A stretch of 25,486 nucleotides of DNA, taken from assembly GCA_902362865.1 (NCBI GenBank), contig CABIYE010000038.1, positions 1-25,486 on the forward strand, read 5' to 3'. Positions within the stretch are counted from its first letter, which is position 1. Every line of letters begins with the position of its first letter. The translations under genes and the position numbers were made by a program. Shown piece by piece: positions 1-7,191 of the stretch. Source of the stretch: Clostridiaceae bacterium (lineage in GTDB: Bacteria; Bacillota; Clostridia; Lachnospirales; Lachnospiraceae). The notes beneath the pieces are model-generated. The model ran no database searches, was not told where the DNA came from, and saw nothing but the letters and a program-made list of their open reading frames with translations.

Positions 1-42
1 AAACGACAGCAATACTATGATTCCCTGAAAGAAGCAGCATAG
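1..42 (+). CDS. 3' end of an upstream gene (partial)
   Basis: Frame 1 is open from the first base and ends KRQQYYDSLKEAA followed by TAG. Only 13 codons are visible, so no family can be named. It stops 23 bases before the methyltransferase start and reads in the same direction, so the two may be one operon. Alternatively this is the 5' part of the same long type IIG-like gene, separated from the next frame by a frameshift. Too short to decide. Confidence 0.4.
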   Translation, partial: KRQQYYDSLKEAA

Positions 43-65
43 GGTACAAAATCCTTGAGGAAAAT

Positions 66-2396
66 GTGTCAACTAATCTTGACAAAATCATGAGTAATTT
101 CTTTGAATCTCACTTTATGGAATGGTTTACCTATACTTGTTCGGAAAATAATTTTGACACCAAAGTAATCAATGAAATACTGGAAGTTGTAAATCAGTTT
201 GACTTGAGTACATATATCCTGAAGCCTGAAGAAATACAAGATATTCTGCAGGAAGTGTACATGGAACTTATTCCTGCGGAAATGAGACACTTGATGGGAG
301 AATACTTTTCTCCTGATTGGATTGTTGAACACGCTTTAGATATGGTTGGATATCATGGCGACATCAAGAAAACTTTAATTGATCCGACTGCCGGCTCAGG
401 AACTTTTTTGACTCACTCTATTAAAAGAATTGTAAATCAAGCTGGCGGAAAGTTGTCAAGAGACGACATAGATAAAATCACCCACAACATAATCGGATTT
501 GACATCAATCCTATTTCAGTTGTATCTGCTAAAGCAAATTATATTCTTGCTTTGTTTTCGTCCTGCGAAGATTCTGTGTTTGATGATTTCGCAGACCCTG
601 TTAATATTCCGATTTACATTGCCGATTCTATTCTTGCTCCGGTGGTTTATACCGAAGAAAGTAAATTAACATTGTCAATAAATACTTCCATTGGTAAATT
701 TCAAATTCCCAAGTTTGATGACTATGCAAAAGCAAGTGAGTTTTTAAAGGTGTTAAGTAATTGTATTGATGACAAATGCGATTTTGATGATTTTTGGAAT
801 AAAGCCGAAAATCGTTATGTCAACAGCGGGTATAAAGATGTGGTAGAAGAGTTATTTAATCGGCTTTATACATTACATCGTGCCGGAAATGATTCATTCT
901 GGCCTATTATTTTGAGAAACAGTTTTGCACCAATATTGATTGGGAACAAGTTTGACTATGTTGTCGGAAATCCGCCGTGGATTGCGTGGAAATCAATGAG
1001 TAAGAGTTACCGGGAAGGAACATTAGAAATATGGAAAAGTTACGGCATTTTTGAGAAGAATGCTTATGACAAAAAAACAACCCACGATGACTTTGGAATG
1101 GCTGTAACTTATGTAGCTGTTGATAAATACCTTAAAAACAATGGCAGCATGGTATTTTTACTCCCTGCGTCCTTCCTGAAATCGACAAAAGGCGGAGAGG
1201 GGTTCCGAAAGTTCTCGATTACTCGTTTTGGGCAAAATGTTCCATTTGCTGTAAGTATGGTAGATGATTTTTCAAATGTTAAGTTGTTTACGATTCCTAC
1301 GATTGCAATTAAAATTACAAAAGGCACAGAAATGAAATATCCTATGCACACCTATAGAGTTTGGAAACAAGTGGGGAGAAAATCCTCCTTGGATTCTCAC
1401 GCAAAATGGGCAGATGTTGAAAAAAAATTGACTTCGCATGTTTTATCTGCCCAACCGGTAGATGGTAATGATAAGCAATCTTCCTGGCTTACATTAGAGG
1501 ATATGGACTTTGCTAATAAAGTTTTGGATTCTTCTAAAAAAAGATTTTATAGCGGAAGAAAAGGGATTGAACCGGCGGGAGCAAAAGGGGTATATCTATT
1601 GAAGAAGCCCATAAAAAGCCGTGACGGATTGTTATTGATTGAAAATTGTATAGAAAGGCAAAGGCGCAAGGACTTTATTAAAAAAGGCATTCATAAAGAA
1701 AAGGTTGAAGAAACCTATGTGTATCCGATGCTTGGCGGAAGGAATATTGCAAAATGGCAAGTCAAGTCTAACGAATATATGCTGGTTCCGCATACCGCTG
1801 CGTATAAATATGGAGTTCCGGTTAAAGAACTTGAAAAAAATGCTCCGAAAACCAGCGAGTGGCTATTCTATTATCACGATGAGCTTTTAGCAAGCCGGAA
1901 ACAAAACGGAAAGTTCTTCAATGCGAATACACAGCCGTATTATCGGTTGGATAATGTGGGAGAGTACACATATGCTCCATATAAGGTTTTGTGGAAGGAA
2001 CAAACGGGAAGTATGTCGGCAGTAGTGGTTGGTTCTTATTTAGAGTCTGTTCCGGATGCTGATGAAAATTTATTTAGTGAGGATAAAACAATAGTTGTGG
2101 ATTCCAAAGTTCTTATGCTTGGTTTGGAAAATGCAGAGGAAGCATATTATGTTTGCGGAATCATAAATGCTGAAGATATAGTAAAAGTAATTGATGGCTA
2201 TGCTATATCTACCAACCGTGGAGTAGACGTTTTAAAATATTTGGCTATTCCGGAATTTGATTCGCATAATCAAATACATATGGAAATTGTTAAGTATTCT
2301 AAAAAAATACATGACGAATTTAAACGCAATTCCAACGCCAGCGTTAGAGAACTTGAAGAACAGCTTAATGTTGTTGTGAGAGAGATATTTAATTAG
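66..2396 (+). CDS. N6-adenine DNA methyltransferase, type IIG-like (possibly lacking its nuclease part)
   Basis: 776 residues. The N-terminal 75 residues lead into a GEYFSPDW motif (78-85, motif X), then SAM-binding motif I DPTAGSGTF (106-114) and catalytic motif IV NPPW (302-305), which mark a gamma-class N6-adenine methyltransferase. Residues from about 480 to the end, with YPMLGGRNIAKW, resemble the target-recognition part of Eco57I/type IIG enzymes. The expected role is sequence-specific DNA methylation, as host protection or as part of a restriction system. Full-length relatives usually carry several hundred more N-terminal residues including a nuclease domain; none is present here. The start is a GTG at 66 behind GAGGA at 57-61; no ATG upstream is in frame because of a TGA at 18-20. 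Codon use is visibly AT-richer than the genes from 2436 on, which suggests transfer. Confidence 0.85.
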   Translation: MSTNLDKIMSNFFESHFMEWFTYTCSENNFDTKVINEILEVVNQFDLSTYILKPEEIQDILQEVYMELIPAEMRHLMGEYFSPDWIVEHALDMVGYHGDIKKTLIDPTAGSGTFLTHSIKRIVNQAGGKLSRDDIDKITHNIIGFDINPISVVSAKANYILALFSSCEDSVFDDFADPVNIPIYIADSILAPVVYTEESKLTLSINTSIGKFQIPKFDDYAKASEFLKVLSNCIDDKCDFDDFWNKAENRYVNSGYKDVVEELFNRLYTLHRAGNDSFWPIILRNSFAPILIGNKFDYVVGNPPWIAWKSMSKSYREGTLEIWKSYGIFEKNAYDKKTTHDDFGMAVTYVAVDKYLKNNGSMVFLLPASFLKSTKGGEGFRKFSITRFGQNVPFAVSMVDDFSNVKLFTIPTIAIKITKGTEMKYPMHTYRVWKQVGRKSSLDSHAKWADVEKKLTSHVLSAQPVDGNDKQSSWLTLEDMDFANKVLDSSKKRFYSGRKGIEPAGAKGVYLLKKPIKSRDGLLLIENCIERQRRKDFIKKGIHKEKVEETYVYPMLGGRNIAKWQVKSNEYMLVPHTAAYKYGVPVKELEKNAPKTSEWLFYYHDELLASRKQNGKFFNANTQPYYRLDNVGEYTYAPYKVLWKEQTGSMSAVVVGSYLESVPDADENLFSEDKTIVVDSKVLMLGLENAEEAYYVCGIINAEDIVKVIDGYAISTNRGVDVLKYLAIPEFDSHNQIHMEIVKYSKKIHDEFKRNSNASVRELEEQLNVVVREIFN

Positions 2397-2435
2397 AGGC
2401 TTCAAATATTAATTTGGAGAGGTGAGGCATTTATT

Positions 2436-2909
2436 ATGAAAAGATTTAGGAAGATTCTATTACTGGTTGTGACACTGGTACTGTATGTGCTGACAGGTTG
2501 TGCCGGTTTTTTAGATACTGCAGACGATGCAGGCGGAGCCGGAGTGTCAGAAGTGAAGGTGGAGAAGTCGGGCGAATATACGTCGAAGGATGAAGTAGCT
2601 GCGTATTTAAATCGTTATGGCTGCTTGCCGGATAATTACATTACCAAAGAGGAAGCGAAAGCGATGGGCTGGGATAGTAAGGAAGGAAATCTTGGCGAGG
2701 TTGCGCCGGGCAAGAGTATCGGCGGAGATTATTTTGGAAATTATGAAGGGATCCTTCCGGAGGCATCAGGCCGGAAGTACTATGAATGTGACATTGATAC
2801 GGACGGAGGTTACCGGGGAGCGAAGAGGATTGTATATTCCGGCGATGGACTGATTTATTATACGGAAGATCATTATGAAACTTTTGAACTGCTGTACGGA
2901 GAGGAATAG
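2436..2909 (+). CDS. Barnase-family extracellular ribonuclease, predicted lipoprotein
   Basis: 157 residues. Residues 1-22 form a lipoprotein signal: KR-rich start, hydrophobic stretch 7-19, lipobox LTGC with Cys22 as the lipidation site. After a short linker, residues 48-157 closely follow Bacillus barnase: CLPDNYITKEEA, GNL..VAPGKSIGGD, the SGR loop, and DHYETF. Catalytic and binding residues match: Lys71 (barnase K27), Glu117 (E73), Arg127 (R83), Arg131 (R87) and His146 (H102). It is therefore predicted to cleave single-stranded RNA after guanine, probably while anchored outside the membrane. Classical barnase is fully secreted, so the lipid anchor is a variation. The inhibitor barstar follows 4 bases after the stop. 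Ribosome binding site GGAGAGGTGAGG lies upstream. Activity is inferred, not shown. Confidence 0.93.
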   Translation: MKRFRKILLLVVTLVLYVLTGCAGFLDTADDAGGAGVSEVKVEKSGEYTSKDEVAAYLNRYGCLPDNYITKEEAKAMGWDSKEGNLGEVAPGKSIGGDYFGNYEGILPEASGRKYYECDIDTDGGYRGAKRIVYSGDGLIYYTEDHYETFELLYGEE

Positions 2910-2913
2910 GAAG

Positions 2914-3159
2914 ATGCGATATGTATTAGATGCTGCACGGATGGAGACAAGGGAGGATGCCCATGCCTGCTTGAAAGCAGAACTGAACCTGCCGGAGTAT
3001 TATGGAAATAATCTGGACGCCCTGTATGATTGCCTGACAGAGATGCCGGAGACAGAGATAGAGATTCAGCATCTTAAGGAGGCAGGGAAGGATAGTTATG
3101 TCTGGCGTGTGATAAATGTGATGCAGGATGCGGGTGTGAAAGTATATGATTTGATTTAG
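2914..3159 (+). CDS. Barstar-family ribonuclease inhibitor
   Basis: 81 residues; cytoplasmic immunity protein that blocks the barnase active site. The core LPEYYGNNLDALYDCL (26-41) is almost identical to Bacillus barstar, and the contact residues Asp35 and Asp39 fall at the same numbering as in barstar. The ATG at 2914 is chosen because the homology begins there and GAGGAA (2901-2906) lies just upstream, inside the end of the ribonuclease gene. The 4-base gap between the genes indicates coupled translation, so inhibitor is made with the toxin. A longer frame from 2875 overlaps the ribonuclease and has no homology support. Barstar-like proteins also occur alone, but here the pairing is complete. 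Confidence 0.93.
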   Translation: MRYVLDAARMETREDAHACLKAELNLPEYYGNNLDALYDCLTEMPETEIEIQHLKEAGKDSYVWRVINVMQDAGVKVYDLI

Positions 3160-3162
3160 TGA

Positions 3163-3191
3163 TTGTAAGTTGTGGAAAGATGATGTAATAT
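3163..3191 (+). promoter_or_regulatory. SigA-type promoter for greA-like operon
   Basis: TTGTAA (3163-3168), 17-base spacer, TAATAT (3186-3191), directly after the barstar stop and 41 bases before the GreA start. It suggests the GreA pair is transcribed separately from barnase-barstar. Confidence 0.6.
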
Positions 3192-3231
3192 AGTATGGGA
3201 AATAAATGAAGGTATAAGGAAGGGATGATTC

Positions 3232-3735
3232 ATGCGGGAGCAGTTGACGGAGCATGATGTTGAGAAAATAAAGGAAGAGATTGAGTACCGGAAGCTGGTC
3301 GTGAGAAAAGAAGCGATTGAAGCGGTAAAAGAAGCACGGGCGCATGGGGACTTAAGTGAAAATTTTGAATATCATGCAGCAAAGAAGGACAAGAACCAGA
3401 ATGAGAGCCGGATCCGTTATCTGGAGAGAATGCTGAAGACAGCACAGATTGTGTCAGAAAAGTCAGCGGATGATGAAGTCGGAATGAATAATACGGTAGA
3501 GGTTTATTTTGAAGATGAAGATGAGACGGAGGTTTTTAAGTTGGTTACTTCTGTGAGGGGAAGCTCTCTGAATGGGAAGATTAGTATAGAGTCTCCCATG
3601 GGGAAGGCAGTTCTCGGGCATAAGGTGAATGACAGAGTCTATGTGAAGGTGAATGAAAATACAGGATATTATGTTGTGATTAAATCCATAGAAAATACCG
3701 GAGACAGCGATGAAGACGCTATCCGGAGGTTTTAG
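3232..3735 (+). CDS. greA: Transcription elongation factor GreA
   Basis: 167 residues, slightly longer than the usual 158-160. The N-terminal coiled-coil hairpin (1-75) carries the acidic tip motif HGDLSENFEYHAAK with Asp40 and Glu43, the residues that reach through the RNA polymerase secondary channel and stimulate cleavage of backtracked RNA. The C-terminal FKBP-like domain (80-155) contains SPMGKAVLGHKVND. The tail 155-167 is an added acidic-basic end. The ATG at 3232 follows AAGGAAGGG. It is followed after 13 bases by a kinase-like gene, probably co-transcribed. Many Clostridia have more than one GreA copy; whether this is the main one cannot be told here. Confidence 0.93.
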   Translation: MREQLTEHDVEKIKEEIEYRKLVVRKEAIEAVKEARAHGDLSENFEYHAAKKDKNQNESRIRYLERMLKTAQIVSEKSADDEVGMNNTVEVYFEDEDETEVFKLVTSVRGSSLNGKISIESPMGKAVLGHKVNDRVYVKVNENTGYYVVIKSIENTGDSDEDAIRRF

Positions 3736-3748
3736 GCGGGAGGAGAAA

Positions 3749-4477
3749 ATGGAAGAACGGTTATTGGAGATGGCAGAGCATAAGGCGGGGATATTGATTG
3801 ACGCATTGCCTTACATCCGTGATTTTAACCATAAGATAGTTGTAATCGAGTATGGCTGCCGGAAATATTTAAGTCCGGTGGCGGAGCAGGAGTTGATGCA
3901 GGATATTGCACTTTTGAAGACGGTAGGAATGAAGCCGGTTGTTATTCACGATACTCCGATGGGAGTAGATAAGTTCCGTGAGAATAAGAGGGTTGCCAAG
4001 CTTCTGGAGTTGTGTGGGACGAAGGCCATTGGAATCTGCGGGGTCGATCTCCAGACGCTTCATATGACGTTAGATAATGGGTATATCCCAGTGATTGTTC
4101 CGAATGATATCGATAATGAAGATGTGGTAATTGACCCGAAAGATACGGCGCTGGAAGTTGCTGTGAAGCTTCAGGCGGATAAATTGGTGTATCTGTCTTC
4201 CCACAGAGGAATCTGGAGGGATGTGGATAGGACAGAGGTGTATAGCAGGCTTACGATACCGGAGATTCGAAAGCTCTTGGAGGATGGATGGGTGACGGAA
4301 GGCGTCATTTCCAGAATTGAACGTGGATTGCAGGCAGTTGAGCAGGGTGTAAACCGGGTACATATTCTGGATGGGAGAATTGAGCATGCGCTGCTTCTGG
4401 AGTTCTTCAGCGTAGTAGGCGTTGGTACAATTCTGATTCGTGACGAGGATAAGTTATATGTCCATGAAAAGAATTAG
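3749..4477 (+). CDS. Degenerate acetylglutamate-kinase-like protein (amino acid kinase fold)
   Basis: 242 residues against about 280-300 for ArgB. The fold is recognisable: QDIALLKTVGMKPVVIH (51-67), IPVIVP (113-118), and near the C-terminus VNRVHILDGRIEHALLLEFF (201-220), typical of acetylglutamate kinases. Key motifs are altered: the phosphate-binding KYGGN is EYGCR (34-38), HGGGP is HDTPM (67-71), the N-acetylglutamate-binding NINADT region reads DPKDTA (129-134), and GGMIPK is EGVISR (184-189). Loss of the conserved Lys and glycines argues against normal kinase activity, so a regulatory or other substrate role is possible. The ATG at 3749 is chosen for the GGGAGGAG site just upstream; the longer frame from 3710 lies in the greA tail. 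No other arginine genes are nearby. Confidence 0.8.
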   Translation: MEERLLEMAEHKAGILIDALPYIRDFNHKIVVIEYGCRKYLSPVAEQELMQDIALLKTVGMKPVVIHDTPMGVDKFRENKRVAKLLELCGTKAIGICGVDLQTLHMTLDNGYIPVIVPNDIDNEDVVIDPKDTALEVAVKLQADKLVYLSSHRGIWRDVDRTEVYSRLTIPEIRKLLEDGWVTEGVISRIERGLQAVEQGVNRVHILDGRIEHALLLEFFSVVGVGTILIRDEDKLYVHEKN

Positions 4478-4496
4478 ATAAAATGAATGCAATGGG

Positions 4497-4527
4497 GCAC
4501 ACGGCAAAGACTGCTGTGTGCTTTGTT
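4497..4527 (+). terminator. Intrinsic terminator of the greA/kinase-like operon
   Basis: GCACACGGC (4497-4505) pairs with GCTGTGTGC (4513-4521), one G-U pair, 7-base loop, followed by TTTGTT. It lies 20 bases after the kinase-like stop. Confidence 0.75.
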
Positions 4528-4592
4528 AGAACATAGGAAAGTTCTCGCGTTCCTATGTTCTAATATAGGAAGTTCAGGGCGGACTTGTCCGC
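4526..4592. repeat. Cluster of perfect inverted repeats
   Basis: A perfect 14-base inverted repeat (4526-4539 and 4550-4563) encloses a 10-base loop. The right arm can instead pair with ATAGGAA at 4565-4571, so two hairpins compete. A third perfect palindrome, GCGGAC-TT-GTCCGC, sits at 4579-4592. The array sits between the terminator and the response regulator start. It could be a dispersed intergenic palindrome family, an operator or a leader switch; the sequence alone does not decide. Confidence 0.65.
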
Positions 4593-4632
4593 TTTGACAA
4601 AGAGACAGCTTGAGTCAGACAGGAGGATACAA

Positions 4633-6165
4633 ATGAAGATTGTGATTGCAGAGGATGAAGAATCAGTCCAGCAGGGGATGGATGAGATGTTGCACATGAT
4701 TAATCCGGATTATGAATTGATCGGCACGGTTACAGACGAGCAGAGTGGAATGGAGCTGATACGGAAGAAACAGCCGGATCTGGTGATAATTGATGTGGAT
4801 CTATCCGGCGGCCGGGGATTGGAGATGCTGGGAAGGCTGCGAAAGGAAGGAAATGCCTGCGAGGCACTTATCCTGACAGAGAATGCAGAATTTTCTTCGG
4901 TGCGTACGGCCATGGAATTAGGCGTAGTGAACTATCTGCTGAAGCCGGTGCGGATGCCGGAATTATCCGGAGCGTTAAAGCGGGCAGAGATGCGGTTTAA
5001 AAAGAAGCAGATGGAGAAGGAACGATATTCGCTGGAGAGAATCCTGGAAGCGGCGCTGGCCGGACAGGCGGGGTGCGACGAACATGTGGAAGAAATTCTT
5101 CGGTTGAACGAAGGGTTTGATGTGCGGGAAACACTTGGGATTTTTGTAGTGTGGCTTGGGGACGCTTATAAGGAATACGCGGCTGCTGTGGAAGATGGGC
5201 TGAAAAGATTGGGAGTAAACAGCGGGCTGTTTGGAAATTGTACTTTCAATTATCCGGATAAACGGCTGGTTCTGACGGTTTTGTATCATTTGAAATCAAT
5301 GGAGGAAACAGTCAGCTATCTTCGTCGGAATATTGTGCCTATGCTGGAGGCACAGACGAAGAAGAAGGCAGTGGCTGCATTCCGCTTTTGTGAGGGGATT
5401 GATGAACTTCAGAAGGCAAGCGCCGGGGTGTATGGCATTCTGGATTATAATATCACCATTGGGCGGAATACGTTTCTGGAATATGATCAGGTGAAGAAGA
5501 TGAAACTCAGACCTCTGCATTATCCAATAGAGCTGGAGAACAGGGTAAAGACAGCGGTTCTTAACCGGGATGAGAAAGAATTTGCAAGATGTTGCGAAGC
5601 GTTCTTTGATGAACGTACGATTCGGGGATGTGAGCCCAGAGAAGTGAAAGAGGCTTGCCTGAGATATTCCTATATTGTACTGAACTCTGCAAAGACAGAG
5701 GGGATATTGAATATGAAGAAACAGCCGGTTCAGATTCTCTTCCAGTCGGTAGAGAATGCGGTTACGGCGGATGAGATTAAGGGAGCTTTCCGGGAGTTTT
5801 TCCAGAGGATATTGCCAGACCGGGAGTATGTGGCGGAGGAGAAGAAGGGGCTTCTTGCCGAGAGGGCAAAAAGGCTGATTGCGGAATATTATAATCAGGG
5901 ACTTACACTTCAGGAAGCAGCAAGGAAGCTGGGAGTATCCGACGGATATCTGAGCACCATGATCAGGAAGGAGACGGGTGCGACATTTTCTGAGATTATT
6001 CGTACTTACCGGATTGATAAAGTGAAAGCGCTTTTGCTTTCGACGGACCTGAAATTAAATCAGATTGCCGAACAGGCAGGGTATGCAAATCCGAAATATA
6101 TGAGCAAAGTATTTAAAGAAAAGACGGGGATGCTGCCGCTGGAATACAGAAAAAGGAATCTGTAG
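4633..6165 (+). CDS. AraC-type response regulator (YesN-like), orphan
   Basis: 510 residues. Receiver domain 1-120 with the acidic pair Glu7/Asp8, phosphoacceptor Asp54 (VIIDVDL), Thr82 and Lys104 (LLKP). A middle region 130-400 of unknown fold resembles the linker of YesN-type regulators. The C-terminal 100 residues hold two AraC helix-turn-helix units: LTLQEAARKLGVSDGYLSTM and LNQIAEQAGYANPKYMSKVF. It should bind DNA when phosphorylated and often controls sugar uptake genes in this family. No sensor kinase or transporter lies beside it, so partner and regulon are unknown. The ATG at 4633 follows AGGAGG with good spacing; the open frame from a TTG at 4585 lacks a site and would start inside the palindromes. 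Confidence 0.9.
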   Translation: MKIVIAEDEESVQQGMDEMLHMINPDYELIGTVTDEQSGMELIRKKQPDLVIIDVDLSGGRGLEMLGRLRKEGNACEALILTENAEFSSVRTAMELGVVNYLLKPVRMPELSGALKRAEMRFKKKQMEKERYSLERILEAALAGQAGCDEHVEEILRLNEGFDVRETLGIFVVWLGDAYKEYAAAVEDGLKRLGVNSGLFGNCTFNYPDKRLVLTVLYHLKSMEETVSYLRRNIVPMLEAQTKKKAVAAFRFCEGIDELQKASAGVYGILDYNITIGRNTFLEYDQVKKMKLRPLHYPIELENRVKTAVLNRDEKEFARCCEAFFDERTIRGCEPREVKEACLRYSYIVLNSAKTEGILNMKKQPVQILFQSVENAVTADEIKGAFREFFQRILPDREYVAEEKKGLLAERAKRLIAEYYNQGLTLQEAARKLGVSDGYLSTMIRKETGATFSEIIRTYRIDKVKALLLSTDLKLNQIAEQAGYANPKYMSKVFKEKTGMLPLEYRKRNL

Positions 6166-6255
6166 CCATATCTGCAGAAGAAATATTTCCAGAGTAATCT
6201 AAAATATTTTCTCCTTTTTAAAAAATATATACCTGTAAAAGTATGAAAAATATTA

Positions 6256-6365
6256 TAGAATAAGAAAGGAAGTACAATGAAGCCTTAAGGGGAACCCCGT
6301 ACGGCTTAACCCTTTCGTAAGTAGCAGATCCCCGGAGCCGAAACGGTTCCGGGGATTTTGCTGTA
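6256..6365 (+). ncRNA. Candidate structured small RNA or cis-regulatory leader
   Basis: A weak -10 TAGAAT (6256-6261) precedes two nested structures. Hairpin 1 at 6280-6307 has AAGCC/GGCTT outside and GGGG/CCCC inside. Hairpin 2 has a 13-base stem (6328-6340 with 6344-6356, one G-U) around loop AAA, extended by GTAGCA (6321-6326) with TGCTGT (6359-6364), with TTTT at 6356-6359. A separate promoter follows at 6382-6410, so this piece may be a stand-alone RNA of about 100 bases, the terminator region of the response regulator, or a leader for the purine genes. It matches no riboswitch class I know. Confidence 0.35.
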
Positions 6366-6381
6366 CATTTATTTTTAGGGG

Positions 6382-6410
6382 TAGAAAAAGGAGAACCTTT
6401 TTTATATAAT
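6382..6410 (+). promoter_or_regulatory. Promoter for the purine gene pair
   Basis: TAGAAA (6382-6387), 17-base spacer, TATAAT (6405-6410), 48 bases before the IMP cyclohydrolase start. The -10 is perfect and the -35 matches four of six positions. Confidence 0.55.
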
Positions 6411-6458
6411 AGAAGTGTAGGGAAACCAGTGAGAACGACTAAAAAGGAGAAGGGATTC

Positions 6459-7172
6459 ATGGAAATGTTAAAGATTGAAAAGGAATTACAGGAAAATTCG
6501 TATCCGGGCAGAGGGATTATTATTGGCCGAAGTGCGGATGGGACGAAGGCGGTCGCTGCCTATTTTATTATGGGAAGAAGTGAGAACAGCCGTAACCGTA
6601 TATTTGTAGAGGATGGAGAAGGAATCCGGACGCAGGCATTTGATGAGTCGAAACTTACAGATCCAAGTTTGATTATTTATGCTCCGGTTCGTGTGCTTGG
6701 GAATAAAACAATCGTAACGAATGGCGATCAGACAGATACAATTTATGAGGGAATGGACAAGCAGATGACATTCGAGCAGTCCTTAAGAAGCCGTGAGTTT
6801 GAGCCGGATGGACCGAACTATACGCCGCGTATTTCCGGTATTATGCATGTGGAGAATGGGAAATACAGTTACGCAATGTCTATCCTGAAGAGCAATCATG
6901 GTAATCCGGCAAGCTGCAATCGCTATACGTTTGCTTACGAGGACGCAGCAGCCGGCGAGGGGCATTTTATCCATACTTATATGCATGATGGGAATCCGCT
7001 TCCAAGTTTTGAAGGAGAACCTAAGTTAATTGCCATACCAGATGATATGGAAGCCTTTGCAGACGTGCTGTGGAACAGCCTGAATGAAGAAAATAAGGTG
7101 TCTCTGTTCGTGCGTTATATTGATATTGCTACCGGAAAGTATGAGTCTAAGATTATAAATAAGAATAAATAA
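6459..7172 (+). CDS. IMP cyclohydrolase, PurO-like
   Basis: 237 residues, resembling the archaeal-type PurO family (IMP cyclohydrolase) in its N-terminal nucleophile-like fold: YPGRGIIIGRS near residue 15, DGPNYTPRISGI and a C-terminal YIDIATGKYES. It would close the ring of FAICAR to make IMP, the last step of purine synthesis. The next gene encodes only the AICAR formyltransferase half of PurH, so the two together replace bifunctional PurH. The ATG at 6459 is chosen because AGGAG (6445-6449) lies 9 bases upstream; the frame from 6429 has no site. The gap to the next gene is 19 bases, so they are co-transcribed. Confidence 0.87.
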   Translation: MEMLKIEKELQENSYPGRGIIIGRSADGTKAVAAYFIMGRSENSRNRIFVEDGEGIRTQAFDESKLTDPSLIIYAPVRVLGNKTIVTNGDQTDTIYEGMDKQMTFEQSLRSREFEPDGPNYTPRISGIMHVENGKYSYAMSILKSNHGNPASCNRYTFAYEDAAAGEGHFIHTYMHDGNPLPSFEGEPKLIAIPDDMEAFADVLWNSLNEENKVSLFVRYIDIATGKYESKIINKNK

Positions 7173-7191
7173 ATCCAAAGGAGCGAATAAG

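Noticed and set aside
2875..3159. Longer barstar starting at 2875 (94 residues)
   Set aside because: The additional residues overlap the ribonuclease gene and have no counterpart in barstar; the ATG at 2914 has the ribosome binding site.
4550..4575. Resemblance of TTCCTAT...ATAGGAAGTTC to a yeast FRT recombination site
   Set aside because: Only short words match, the spacer and arm lengths differ, and the arms are explained by the local palindromes; chance similarity.
6280..6364. Known purine, ZTP, PRPP or tetrahydrofolate riboswitch before the purine genes
   Set aside because: None of the conserved core bases of those classes could be found by eye; kept only as an unassigned structured element.
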